NCBI GenBank assembly: GCA_905203555.1
Contig: CAJKWK010000022.1
Span: forward strand, 1-40,070
DNA length: 40,070 bases
Reading direction: 5' to 3'
Source: an uncultured Lachnospiraceae bacterium
Lineage (GTDB): Bacteria; Bacillota; Clostridia; Lachnospirales; Lachnospiraceae
The position numbers and the translations under genes were made by a program. How positions within the stretch are numbered: position 1 is the first letter of the stretch; each line of letters starts with the position of its first letter. Below, one piece after another: positions 25,074 to 32,594 of the stretch. The notes beneath the pieces are model-generated. The model worked only from the letters and a program-made list of their open reading frames with translations. It was not told where the DNA came from and did no database searches.

Positions 25074-26114
25074 ATGCTTGCTTATACATATAAGGAACAA
25101 GGGAAATTCGTATTGGAGGAAAAGGCGAAACCGGAGATTGTAGATGCACAGGATGCGATTGTCAGAGTGACTCTGGCAAGTATCTGTTCCAGTGATATTC
25201 ACATTAAGCATGGGGCAGTTCCCAGAGCAGTACCGGGGATTACGGTGGGACATGAAATGGTCGGTATCGTAGAAGAAGTGGGAAGTCAGGTAACCAAAGT
25301 AAAACCGGGAGATCGTGTAACGGTAAATGTGGAGACGTTTTGTGGAAAATGTTTCTTTTGCGAGCATGGATATGTGAATAACTGTACAGATAAAAATGGA
25401 GGCTGGGCGCTGGGATGCCGGATTGACGGAGGTCAGGCAGAGTATGTGCGTGTGCCGTATGCGAATCAGGGATTGAATCGAATTGCCGATACAATTACAG
25501 ATGAAGAGGCTTTGTTTGTGGGGGATGTGCTTGCTACCGGATTTTGGGCGGCAAGAATTTCTGAAATAGGGGAAGAAGATGCGGTCGTTATTATTGGTGG
25601 AGGTCCTACCGGAATCTGTACACTTTTGTGTGTCATGCTAAAACATCCGAAAAAGATTATTTTATGTGAAGTGGATGTTGAGAGAATTGCTTTTGTGAAA
25701 GAGCATTACCCGGATGTGTTGGTTGTGAATCCAGATGAAACCGATGTGGAACAGTTTGTAAAAGAGCAGAGTGAACATGGCGGTGCAGACCGTGTGCTGG
25801 AAGTTGCCGGCAGCAGGCATACGTTTGAACTTGCTTGGAAAGTGGCACGACCGAATGCAATCGTAACAGTGGTGGCGCTTTATGAAGAAAATCAAAGCCT
25901 GCCTCTTCCGCAGATGTATGGGAAGAATCTAATTTTTAAAACAGGCGGTGTAGATGGCTGTGACTGTGATGAAATCTTAAAATTGATTGAAGAGAAGAAG
26001 ATTGATACGACACCACTGATTACGCATACATTTGCATTGGAAGAAATTGAAAAAGCATATGATATTTTTGAGAATCGAAAAGAGAGCGTAATAAAAATAG
26101 CAATTCGGCCTTGA
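25074..26114 (+). CDS. zinc-dependent alcohol dehydrogenase, medium-chain (MDR) family
   Basis: NAD(P)-dependent oxidoreductase of 346 residues. Catalytic zinc ligands are Cys38 (SICSSD) and the His60-Glu61 pair (VGHE). The structural zinc site has four cysteines at 90, 93, 96 and 104. The Rossmann motif reads GGGPTG (175-180). It resembles the threonine/sorbitol dehydrogenase-like and secondary alcohol dehydrogenase branches; the precise substrate cannot be named. The ribosome binding site (AGGAAAGGGG) lies in the 3' arm of a hairpin that also contains the promoter. No sugar or alcohol partner gene is adjacent downstream. Confidence 0.88.
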   Translation: MLAYTYKEQGKFVLEEKAKPEIVDAQDAIVRVTLASICSSDIHIKHGAVPRAVPGITVGHEMVGIVEEVGSQVTKVKPGDRVTVNVETFCGKCFFCEHGYVNNCTDKNGGWALGCRIDGGQAEYVRVPYANQGLNRIADTITDEEALFVGDVLATGFWAARISEIGEEDAVVIIGGGPTGICTLLCVMLKHPKKIILCEVDVERIAFVKEHYPDVLVVNPDETDVEQFVKEQSEHGGADRVLEVAGSRHTFELAWKVARPNAIVTVVALYEENQSLPLPQMYGKNLIFKTGGVDGCDCDEILKLIEEKKIDTTPLITHTFALEEIEKAYDIFENRKESVIKIAIRP

Positions 26115-26184
26115 GGGAAGTTTCTAGTATATTTTGAAGAGGATTACAATAAGATAATATAGAAAATAAATCTACAGGCTGTTT

Positions 26185-26592
26185 ATGAAAAGATGTATGC
26201 GATGCGTTGTTATTTGTTTGTTTTTGTTTACTCTGACAGGCTGTGTTTCTGAGCCGGTCAAAACAGAGAAACTGCGGGATTTGGAATTTACTGTTTTGGA
26301 TAAATTGTCTGTTCCTGATGAATTTCAGACTTTGATTGAGGAAAAGAAAGAGAAACCCTTTCGGCTCACTTATGCGGATGCGGAAGAATTGTATATTGCG
26401 GAAGGCTATGGAGCTCAGTTGAAAACAGGGTATAGTGTTGAGGTAACCGAACTCTATGAGACTGAGAATGCGATTTTTATTCATACGAATCTGCTCGGCC
26501 CGGGAAAGGAAGAAGAGACAAAAGAAATTACAACGTTTCCTTATGTTGTAGTAAAGCTGAAATTAATTGACAAAAATGTAGTGTTTGACTGA
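26185..26592 (+). CDS. PrcB-like lipoprotein
   Basis: A 135-residue secreted protein. Residues 1-20 form a lipoprotein signal peptide ending in a lipobox (LTGC, Cys20). The mature part carries a PrcB_C-like fold pattern: KPFRLTYADAEELYIAEGYG, TGYSVEVTELYETENAIFI and GPGKEEE. PrcB is known as a partner of the PrtP protease of Treponema; in Firmicutes the domain is common and of unknown role. It lies 17 nt upstream of the SipL-like gene and is probably co-transcribed with it, which may tie it to the spore envelope. Confidence 0.75.
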   Translation: MKRCMRCVVICLFLFTLTGCVSEPVKTEKLRDLEFTVLDKLSVPDEFQTLIEEKKEKPFRLTYADAEELYIAEGYGAQLKTGYSVEVTELYETENAIFIHTNLLGPGKEEETKEITTFPYVVVKLKLIDKNVVFD

Positions 26593-26609
26593 AATGACAG
26601 GAGGGGCAT

Positions 26610-28169
26610 ATGGAGTTGATTCAGAAACAGGTGCGGTATACGCAGGAGGGAAAGCGGACATTTGATCAGTTTTATTTGGATGAGGAGATCAATGTTCCGG
26701 ATTCGAAGGCAGACGTAAGACAGATTGTACAGGGGCATGGAACAGTAAAAACAGAGGACATCCGATTTGCAGAGAATTATTTGAGAGTATCGGGGAAATT
26801 ATATTATCAGATTTTTTATATTACAGATCAGATGGATCCTGTTCCGGGAGTATTGGAAGGAACCCTTCCTTTTGAGGAAATGGTCTATATAGATGGAAAT
26901 GAAAACGAGAATTATTTCGTACAGAATCTGCGGGTAGAGTTTACGGCTGCTATGGTACATTCCAGAAAGGTCAGTATCCGGGCGATGGTGGAAATGGAAC
27001 TGGGCAGGGAGCAGCTGGTGGATGAGGAGACAACGGTGGATGTAGAGTGCAGTGTTCCGGTTTATAAGAAGAAACGAAATGTCAATCTTCTGGAACTGCA
27101 TACGATGAAGAAAGATACATACCGCATCAAGGAAGAAATTACGCTGCCGGGAACGAAAGAAAGTATTGGGCAGCTTTTGCTGAAAGACATCAGTGCACGT
27201 AAGCTGGAAATTCGGGTGGAACAGGATGTGTTGTATCTGCAAGGCGAGCTGCTGGTATTTTGTATGTATCTTTCAGAGGATGGAAAAACGGATTGGATCG
27301 AACAGACAGTTCCTTATGAAGGCAGGATTGATTGCAGCGGCGCAGAGGATGATATGTACTATTGTGTACAGAGCTCTCTGGAAGATACTTTGGTAGATAT
27401 CCGTCTGGATGAAGACGGAGAAATGCGGGTTCTGGGAATCGAAGGAACGTTGAATCTGAGGATGAATCTTTACCGGGAAGAGCAGCTGGAAGTATTAGAA
27501 GATCTGTATTCGCTGGAACAAAACTGCAGTTTTGAAACACGAGAGGCGGCTTATGAGGAACTGCTGATTCAGAATCACTCCAAATGCAAGGTGACAGAGC
27601 GACTTTCTTTGCCGGAATTGAAAGAGGATGTACTGCAGATCTGTCACAGTGAGGGAGCGGTACAGATGGAACATATCGAATCCACCGAAGAAGGGCTGCA
27701 GGTGGAAGGCATTTTACATCTTTCGTTTTTGTATCTTCGTGCCGATGATGAGATTCCGTTTGGCAGCTGGCAGGGAATGATCCCGTTTTCCTGGCAGCTG
27801 GAATGTCCGGACATGGCAGAAGATGTGAGATACAATATTTCCTATCATGTAGAGCAGCTGTCTGTCAATCTGGCCGGAAGTGAGGCAGTGGAAGTCAAGG
27901 CAGTACTGGCGCTGGATACTTTTATGCGAAAACCGGTAACAATCCAGGTGATTCGAGAGATTTCCTTTGAACCGATTTCCATGGAAGACATGGAAAAGAG
28001 CCCGGGAATCGTGGGTTATATTGTGAAAGACGGAGATTGTTTATGGGATTTGGCAAAGCGATATAAAACGACAATAGAAGGGATCCGGGAAGTGAATCAT
28101 CTGGATACAGATTCTTTAAAATGCGGGGATAAATTATTGATTTTTAAAGAAAATATGAGTATACTGTAA
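26610..28169 (+). CDS. sipL: SPOCS (DUF3794) and LysM protein, SipL-like spore morphogenesis protein
   Basis: A 519-residue protein with repeated SPOCS/DUF3794 units (about 30-150, 165-290 and 325-450) and a C-terminal LysM domain (about 468-515, VGYIVKDGDCLWDLAKRYKT then NHLDTDSLKCGDKLLIF). This order and length match SipL of Clostridioides difficile, which binds SpoIVA and anchors the coat to the forespore, the counterpart of SpoVID. There is no signal peptide, as expected for a mother-cell protein. AGGAGGGG precedes the ATG. The symbol is assigned by architecture and is somewhat uncertain. SpoIIR is encoded 1.7 kb downstream. Confidence 0.82.
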   Translation: MELIQKQVRYTQEGKRTFDQFYLDEEINVPDSKADVRQIVQGHGTVKTEDIRFAENYLRVSGKLYYQIFYITDQMDPVPGVLEGTLPFEEMVYIDGNENENYFVQNLRVEFTAAMVHSRKVSIRAMVEMELGREQLVDEETTVDVECSVPVYKKKRNVNLLELHTMKKDTYRIKEEITLPGTKESIGQLLLKDISARKLEIRVEQDVLYLQGELLVFCMYLSEDGKTDWIEQTVPYEGRIDCSGAEDDMYYCVQSSLEDTLVDIRLDEDGEMRVLGIEGTLNLRMNLYREEQLEVLEDLYSLEQNCSFETREAAYEELLIQNHSKCKVTERLSLPELKEDVLQICHSEGAVQMEHIESTEEGLQVEGILHLSFLYLRADDEIPFGSWQGMIPFSWQLECPDMAEDVRYNISYHVEQLSVNLAGSEAVEVKAVLALDTFMRKPVTIQVIREISFEPISMEDMEKSPGIVGYIVKDGDCLWDLAKRYKTTIEGIREVNHLDTDSLKCGDKLLIFKENMSIL

Positions 28170-28218
28170 GTGATGTAGTAAAGTATTATGTATACAAGAT
28201 ACAAAAGGGGAAATATCG

Positions 28219-29094
28219 ATGAGACAGATCGAATTAAAAGCACTTGCAAAGATTAATTTGGGACTGGATGTTCTTGGAAAAAGGGAAAATGGCTATCATG
28301 ATGTACGTATGATCATGCAGTCGATTTATTTATATGATGATGTGAAAATTGAGCGGAAGGCGGCTCCGGGGATTGAGCTGTCTTCCAATCTGTTCTTTCT
28401 TCCTACCGGAGATGGCAATATTGCGTATAAGGCAGCGCAGATGCTGATGGAAGAGTTTGGCATCGAAGAGGGTGTCAGAATTACTTTGAATAAGCATATT
28501 CCGGTGGCGGCAGGTATGGCCGGAGGCAGTTCGAACGCTGCGGCAGTGCTGTTTGGCATGAATCGCTTATTTGGATTAAAGCTGTCACGTCAGGAATTGA
28601 TGGAACGAGGGGTAAAACTGGGCGCAGATGTACCGTATTGTATTATGCGGGGAACAGTGCTTGCGGAAGGAATCGGGGAGGAATTAAAAGAACTTCCGGC
28701 GATGCCGAAGTGCACAGTTTTAATTGCAAAGCCTCCGATCAGTGTTTCTACCAAAGTGGTGTATGAGACGCTGGATGCCTCTGAGATTACGCAGCATCCG
28801 GATATTGACGGATTGATGGATGCTTTAGAAAAGGGAAGTCTTCAGGAGGTGGCTGCCCACATGGGAAATGTACTGGAAGATGTGACGATTCCGATGCATC
28901 CGGAGATTGCACAGATTAAACAAGTGATGAAGGATTGTGGTGCGCTGAATGCGATGATGAGCGGAAGTGGACCTACAGTGTTTGGGTTATTTGAAAATAA
29001 AATGGCGGCAAGAAAAGCACAGCATATGATTCGAGAAAAGGAACTTGCAAAACAGGTGTATGTAACGAATATACACAATGCCAGGAGGAACTAA
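28219..29094 (+). CDS. ispE: 4-diphosphocytidyl-2-C-methyl-D-erythritol kinase
   Basis: GHMP kinase that phosphorylates CDP-ME in the MEP isoprenoid pathway. The 291-residue length is typical. The N-terminal KINLGLDVLGKRENGYHDV segment carries conserved Lys11, the glycine-rich ATP loop reads PVAAGMAGGSSN (95-106), and the catalytic Asp lies in LGADVPY (about 137). The third GHMP motif MMSGSGPTVFGLF is near the C-terminus. AAAAGGGG is upstream of the ATG. The GntR gene starts 2 nt after its stop, so the two share a transcript. Confidence 0.95.
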   Translation: MRQIELKALAKINLGLDVLGKRENGYHDVRMIMQSIYLYDDVKIERKAAPGIELSSNLFFLPTGDGNIAYKAAQMLMEEFGIEEGVRITLNKHIPVAAGMAGGSSNAAAVLFGMNRLFGLKLSRQELMERGVKLGADVPYCIMRGTVLAEGIGEELKELPAMPKCTVLIAKPPISVSTKVVYETLDASEITQHPDIDGLMDALEKGSLQEVAAHMGNVLEDVTIPMHPEIAQIKQVMKDCGALNAMMSGSGPTVFGLFENKMAARKAQHMIREKELAKQVYVTNIHNARRN

Positions 29095-29096
29095 GG

Positions 29097-29777
29097 ATGG
29101 ATTTGAATTTTACAGTGAAAATGGATGAATATCTTCCGCTGAGAGATGTGGTTTTTAATACGCTGCGGCAGGCTATTTTGCGCGGCGAACTGAAACCGGG
29201 AGAGCGGTTGATGGAAATACAGCTTGCCAATAAACTGGGAGTCAGCAGAACACCGATTCGTGAGGCAATCCGGAAGTTGGAACTGGAGGGATTGGTGCTG
29301 ATGATTCCGCGGCGTGGCGCTGAGGTTGCACAGATTACGGAGAAGAGTCTCCGGGATGTGCTGGAAGTGCGTCAGGCGTTGGAGGAACTGGCAGTGCAGC
29401 TTGCGTGTCTGCGTATGACACCGGAAGGTTTAACAGAACTGAAGAAGGCAGCGGCGGAATTTGAGCGTGTGCTCGGTGATGAAGATATCACAGTGGTTGC
29501 GGAAGCGGATGTGGCATTTCACGATGTGATTTATCTGGCAACAGATAATGAGCGATTGATCTCTCTTTTGAACAATTTCAGGGAGCAGATGTATCGTTAT
29601 CGTGTGGAATATTTAAAGAAAAAGGAATTTCATGCGAAACTCTTGAAAGAGCATCAGGAAATCATTTATGCGATTGAAAATGGAGAATGTGATCGGGCAA
29701 TGGAAGTTACGAGCAGACATATTGAAAATCAGGTCGAAGTTGTAAGTGACACACTGCGGAGTCATGAAGAGCGTTAA
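29097..29777 (+). CDS. GntR-family regulator, FCD (FadR) subfamily
   Basis: A 226-residue regulator. Residues about 12-80 form the winged helix with LKPGERLMEIQLANKLGVSR and TPIREAIRKLELEGLV. Residues about 90-215 form the all-helical FCD domain with metal-binding pattern residues visible in EADVAFHDVIY, KEHQEIIYAI and TSRHIENQV. FCD regulators often bind small carboxylates. AGGAGG 8 nt before the ATG lies in the end of ispE. The target is unknown, and the link with ispE looks like simple operon sharing, seen also in related genomes as far as I recall. Confidence 0.9.
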   Translation: MDLNFTVKMDEYLPLRDVVFNTLRQAILRGELKPGERLMEIQLANKLGVSRTPIREAIRKLELEGLVLMIPRRGAEVAQITEKSLRDVLEVRQALEELAVQLACLRMTPEGLTELKKAAAEFERVLGDEDITVVAEADVAFHDVIYLATDNERLISLLNNFREQMYRYRVEYLKKKEFHAKLLKEHQEIIYAIENGECDRAMEVTSRHIENQVEVVSDTLRSHEER

Positions 29778-29805
29778 GTGAATAGTGTTGGAATGACAAT
29801 GAAGT

Positions 29806-29833
29806 GTATAGCTTTATAAAAATAGGACATACT
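29806..29833 (+). promoter_or_regulatory. putative forespore (sigma-F/sigma-G type) promoter of spoIIR
   Basis: GTATA at 29806-29810 matches the sigma-F/G -35. GGACATACT at 29825-29833 fits the sigma-F -10 pattern GGNRANANT at all but one position. Its CATACT part resembles the sigma-G -10 at a 17-nt distance. In Bacillus subtilis spoIIR depends on sigma-F, which fits. It lies 40 nt before the start codon. Confidence 0.6.
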
Positions 29834-29872
29834 CTCTGTATCAGATAGAAATGGATATGGAGGGTATTTTAT

Positions 29873-30547
29873 ATGAAGGATACATATTCTGAAAGAAGGC
29901 AGGGCCGAAAGGCCGGGGTGCTTATCTGGATTTTATCGTTGGTTCTTGCGGCGCTGTTGTCGGGAATCATAAACTGGAAATGGGAGGTTCTGGCGAAGGA
30001 GCGGGCGCAGACACATCTGGCAGAGGAGGTGCTCCGGTTTCATGTATTGGCAAATAGTGACAGTGCAGAAGATCAGGCGCTGAAGATGCAGGTAAAGGAA
30101 ACGGTCATCTCTTATTTGGAAGAACGTCTTCCGGAAGGGCTGGACGTGGATGGAACAAAGGACTGGGTGAAACGGCATACACGAGAACTGGAACAGGTTA
30201 GCGGAGAGGTGATAAAAGATGCAGGATATGACTATCCGGTCAGCGCTGCAGTCACAACCTGTTATTTCCCTCGGAAATCTTATGGAGATTTGACATTTCC
30301 GGAGGGAAATTATACGGCACTTCGCATTGAAATAGGTGCGGCAAAGGGACAGAATTGGTGGTGTGTTTTATATCCGAATCTCTGCTTTATAGACGCGGTC
30401 CATGCGGTTGTTCCGGAAGAGGGAAAACAGCTGCTGAAACATGTACTTGCGGAGGAAGAGTATGATATGCTGGCAGAAGATACAGAAATAGAAGTGAAAT
30501 GGTATCTGCAGGAATTGATTGGAAAAATAAGAGGAAGAATCGAATAA
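29873..30547 (+). CDS. spoIIR: stage II sporulation protein R
   Basis: Secreted forespore signal that triggers SpoIIGA to process pro-sigma-E in the mother cell. The 224-residue protein has an N-terminal signal/anchor helix (about 17-35) and the family motifs LRFHVLANSDSAEDQALKMQVK (about residues 48-69) and GQNWWCVLYPNLCFIDA (about 160-176). GGAGGG precedes the ATG. It is monocistronic by appearance, with a forespore-type promoter 40 nt upstream, and its stop codon falls in the first copy of a 20-bp tandem duplication. Together with the SipL-like gene it shows the host can sporulate, or descends from a sporulating ancestor. Confidence 0.93.
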   Translation: MKDTYSERRQGRKAGVLIWILSLVLAALLSGIINWKWEVLAKERAQTHLAEEVLRFHVLANSDSAEDQALKMQVKETVISYLEERLPEGLDVDGTKDWVKRHTRELEQVSGEVIKDAGYDYPVSAAVTTCYFPRKSYGDLTFPEGNYTALRIEIGAAKGQNWWCVLYPNLCFIDAVHAVVPEEGKQLLKHVLAEEEYDMLAEDTEIEVKWYLQELIGKIRGRIE

Positions 30548-30580
30548 GTAATATAAGAAACGAATAAATATTATAAGAAA
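30541..30580 (+). repeat. 20-bp tandem duplication at the 3' end of spoIIR
   Basis: 30541-30560 and 30561-30580 are alike at 18 of 20 positions. The first copy contains the last two codons and stop codon of spoIIR; the second lies in the spacer before the CDF gene. It looks like a recent local duplication. Confidence 0.75.
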
Positions 30581-30605
30581 CAAAAGAAAATGAACAGGAG
30601 AAGAT

Positions 30606-31796
30606 ATGACAGAATTTTTAGTAAAACATTTTGTAAAAGACTATGAACACACAGAAAAGGTGTCTGTTCGTACTGCGTATGGAGTATTGGCGAGTATGGT
30701 GGGCATCTTTTGTAATGTATTTTTATTTGCAGTAAAATTTGTGATTGGGCTGATCGTACATAGTGTATCTGTTACAGCAGATGCGTTTAATAATTTGTCG
30801 GATGCCGGTTCGTCCATTATTAGTTTTGTCGGAGTAAAGATTGCGAGCAAACCGGCAGATAAGGAACATCCATTTGGACATGGGCGAATGGAGTATATTG
30901 CAGCACTGATCGTTTCTTTTCTTGTAATGGAAGTGGGATTTACTTTTTTAAAGGATTCGTTTGGGAAGATTAAGTCACCGGAAATCTTGAATTTTCAGTT
31001 GATGTCCGTAGTAATTCTGGTTTTATCAATCGGTGTGAAACTTTGGCTGGGTCTGTTTAACCGGAAACTGGGAGAAAAGATTGACTCGAAAGTGATGATG
31101 GCTGCTTTTACCGATTCTATGGGGGATGTGCTCACGACAACAGTGACAATTGTATCTTTATTGGTATTTCAGATAACGGGAGTCAATATTGATGGATTTG
31201 TCGGAATCGGGGTAGCGCTTGTTGTAATGTGGGCAGGATTTGGAATTGCGAAGGATACGCTGGAGCCACTGCTTGGTGAGGCGGTGGATCCGGAAGAATA
31301 TCAGAAGATTAAGAAGTTTGTAGAAGGGTATGACGGTGTGGTCGGATCCCATGATTTGATCGTACATAATTATGGGCCGAACCGGAGTATGGCCTCGATT
31401 CATGCGGAAGTTCCGAATAATGTAAATATTGAGACTTCTCATGAGGTGATTGATCGGATTGAGCGGGACGCAGTGGAAAATCTGGGAATTTTTCTGGTGG
31501 TACATATGGATCCGATTGAGATTGAAGATGAACATGTTCTGCTGATCCGGAATCGGGCAAACCAGGCGATTGCAGAGATTGATGATTCTTGTACCATTCA
31601 TGATTTTAGAGTAGTAGATGGACAAAAGCAGATTAATTTAATTTTTGACTTGGTTGTTCCGAGGGAGTATGATAAGGAGAAACAAAACGAAATAGAGCGA
31701 ACCTTGTGTGAGAAAATGAAGGAGCAGGATGAGCGCTATGAGTTTGTGATTACAGTGGAGCATAGTTTTGTGTCTGCTACAGAGAAGGATGTGTAA
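30606..31796 (+). CDS. cation diffusion facilitator family transporter
   Basis: Proton-coupled divalent metal efflux protein, 396 residues, longer than the usual 290-310. Six helices lie in about 28-215. The metal-site pairs are visible as DAFNNLSD in helix 2 and AFTDSMGD in helix 5, with the conserved HPFGHGRMEY loop. The cytoplasmic domain (about 220-300, with HDLIVHNYGPNRSMASIHAEV) is followed by an extra segment of about 90 residues ending EFVITVEHSFV. The metal (Zn, Mn or Fe) cannot be told by eye. AGGAG precedes the ATG. The thioesterase gene begins 2 nt after its stop. Confidence 0.9.
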   Translation: MTEFLVKHFVKDYEHTEKVSVRTAYGVLASMVGIFCNVFLFAVKFVIGLIVHSVSVTADAFNNLSDAGSSIISFVGVKIASKPADKEHPFGHGRMEYIAALIVSFLVMEVGFTFLKDSFGKIKSPEILNFQLMSVVILVLSIGVKLWLGLFNRKLGEKIDSKVMMAAFTDSMGDVLTTTVTIVSLLVFQITGVNIDGFVGIGVALVVMWAGFGIAKDTLEPLLGEAVDPEEYQKIKKFVEGYDGVVGSHDLIVHNYGPNRSMASIHAEVPNNVNIETSHEVIDRIERDAVENLGIFLVVHMDPIEIEDEHVLLIRNRANQAIAEIDDSCTIHDFRVVDGQKQINLIFDLVVPREYDKEKQNEIERTLCEKMKEQDERYEFVITVEHSFVSATEKDV

Positions 31797-31798
31797 AA

Positions 31799-32500
31799 AT
31801 GTATACAATAAACCAAAGAATACGTTACAGTGAAATCGATCATAACGGAACCATTACGCTGCCGGGAATCATCAATTATTTTCAAGATTGCAGTACATTT
31901 CAGTCTGAGGATATTGGTTTGGGAGCGGAGAATCTCAAAAAGCGGAAAAAAGCATGGATTCTCTCCTATTGGCAGGTAATTGTGGATCGCTATCCGAAAT
32001 TGGGAGAGCAGGTTACAGTTGGAACATTTGCTACAAGTTTTAAAGGGCTGTTCGGTGATCGTAATTTTGTGATGAAAGATGCTGAGGGGAATCAAGTTGC
32101 CTGTGCAAATTCTATATGGGTATTTATGGATATGGAAAAAGGACGTCCGGCACGACCGAAGCCAGAAGATATTGAGGCGTATGGAATTGCAGAACCGCTG
32201 GAGATGCCATATGAGGGAAGGAAGATTTTACTTCCGGAGAAGATGGAAGACAGAGAAGCATTTTCGGTGCGTAAATATCATATCGATACTAATGAACATG
32301 TAAACAACTGTCAGTATGTACAGATGGCGATGGAAATGCTGCCAAAAGAAACACAGGTGCATCAATTGCGAGTAGATTACAAGAAATCAGCAGTTCTTGG
32401 AGATATCATATATCCGAAAATTTCTATGGAAGAGGATAGAACAGTAATTCTGCTCTGTGATGAAAGCGGAAAAGAATATGCTGTTGTGGAATTGAAATAA
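31799..32500 (+). CDS. acyl-ACP thioesterase (FatA/FatB-like)
   Basis: Releases fatty acids from acyl carrier protein. The 233-residue protein has two hot-dog repeats: the first begins with the IRYSEIDHNGTITLPGIINY segment, the second carries the catalytic-site segment YHIDTNEHVNNCQYVQ, matching the Asn/His motif of plant and bacterial acyl-ACP thioesterases. It starts 2 nt after the CDF stop, so it is co-transcribed without an obvious functional link. It ends just before a very strong bidirectional terminator. Confidence 0.88.
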   Translation: MYTINQRIRYSEIDHNGTITLPGIINYFQDCSTFQSEDIGLGAENLKKRKKAWILSYWQVIVDRYPKLGEQVTVGTFATSFKGLFGDRNFVMKDAEGNQVACANSIWVFMDMEKGRPARPKPEDIEAYGIAEPLEMPYEGRKILLPEKMEDREAFSVRKYHIDTNEHVNNCQYVQMAMEMLPKETQVHQLRVDYKKSAVLGDIIYPKISMEEDRTVILLCDESGKEYAVVELK

Positions 32501-32526
32501 AAGTGTTGGATGATAAATTTTTTATC

Positions 32527-32586
32527 AAAACAAAAGGCGCTGCAAAATGGGTGATTCCTCACCCATTTTGCAGCGCCTTTTGTTTT
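32527..32586. terminator. bidirectional terminator with a 28-bp perfect stem
   Basis: Bases 32527-32554 are the exact reverse complement of 32559-32586, with a TTCC loop. A-rich and T-rich ends give U runs on both strands, serving the thioesterase (+) and the surface protein (-). Confidence 0.95.
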
Positions 32587-32594
32587 TGTAGTGG

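Noticed and set aside
26101..26184. Possible sigma-E promoter before the PrcB-SipL pair
   Set aside because: An ATATT and an AT-rich -10-like stretch exist, but no arrangement fits the sigma-E consensus at proper spacing.
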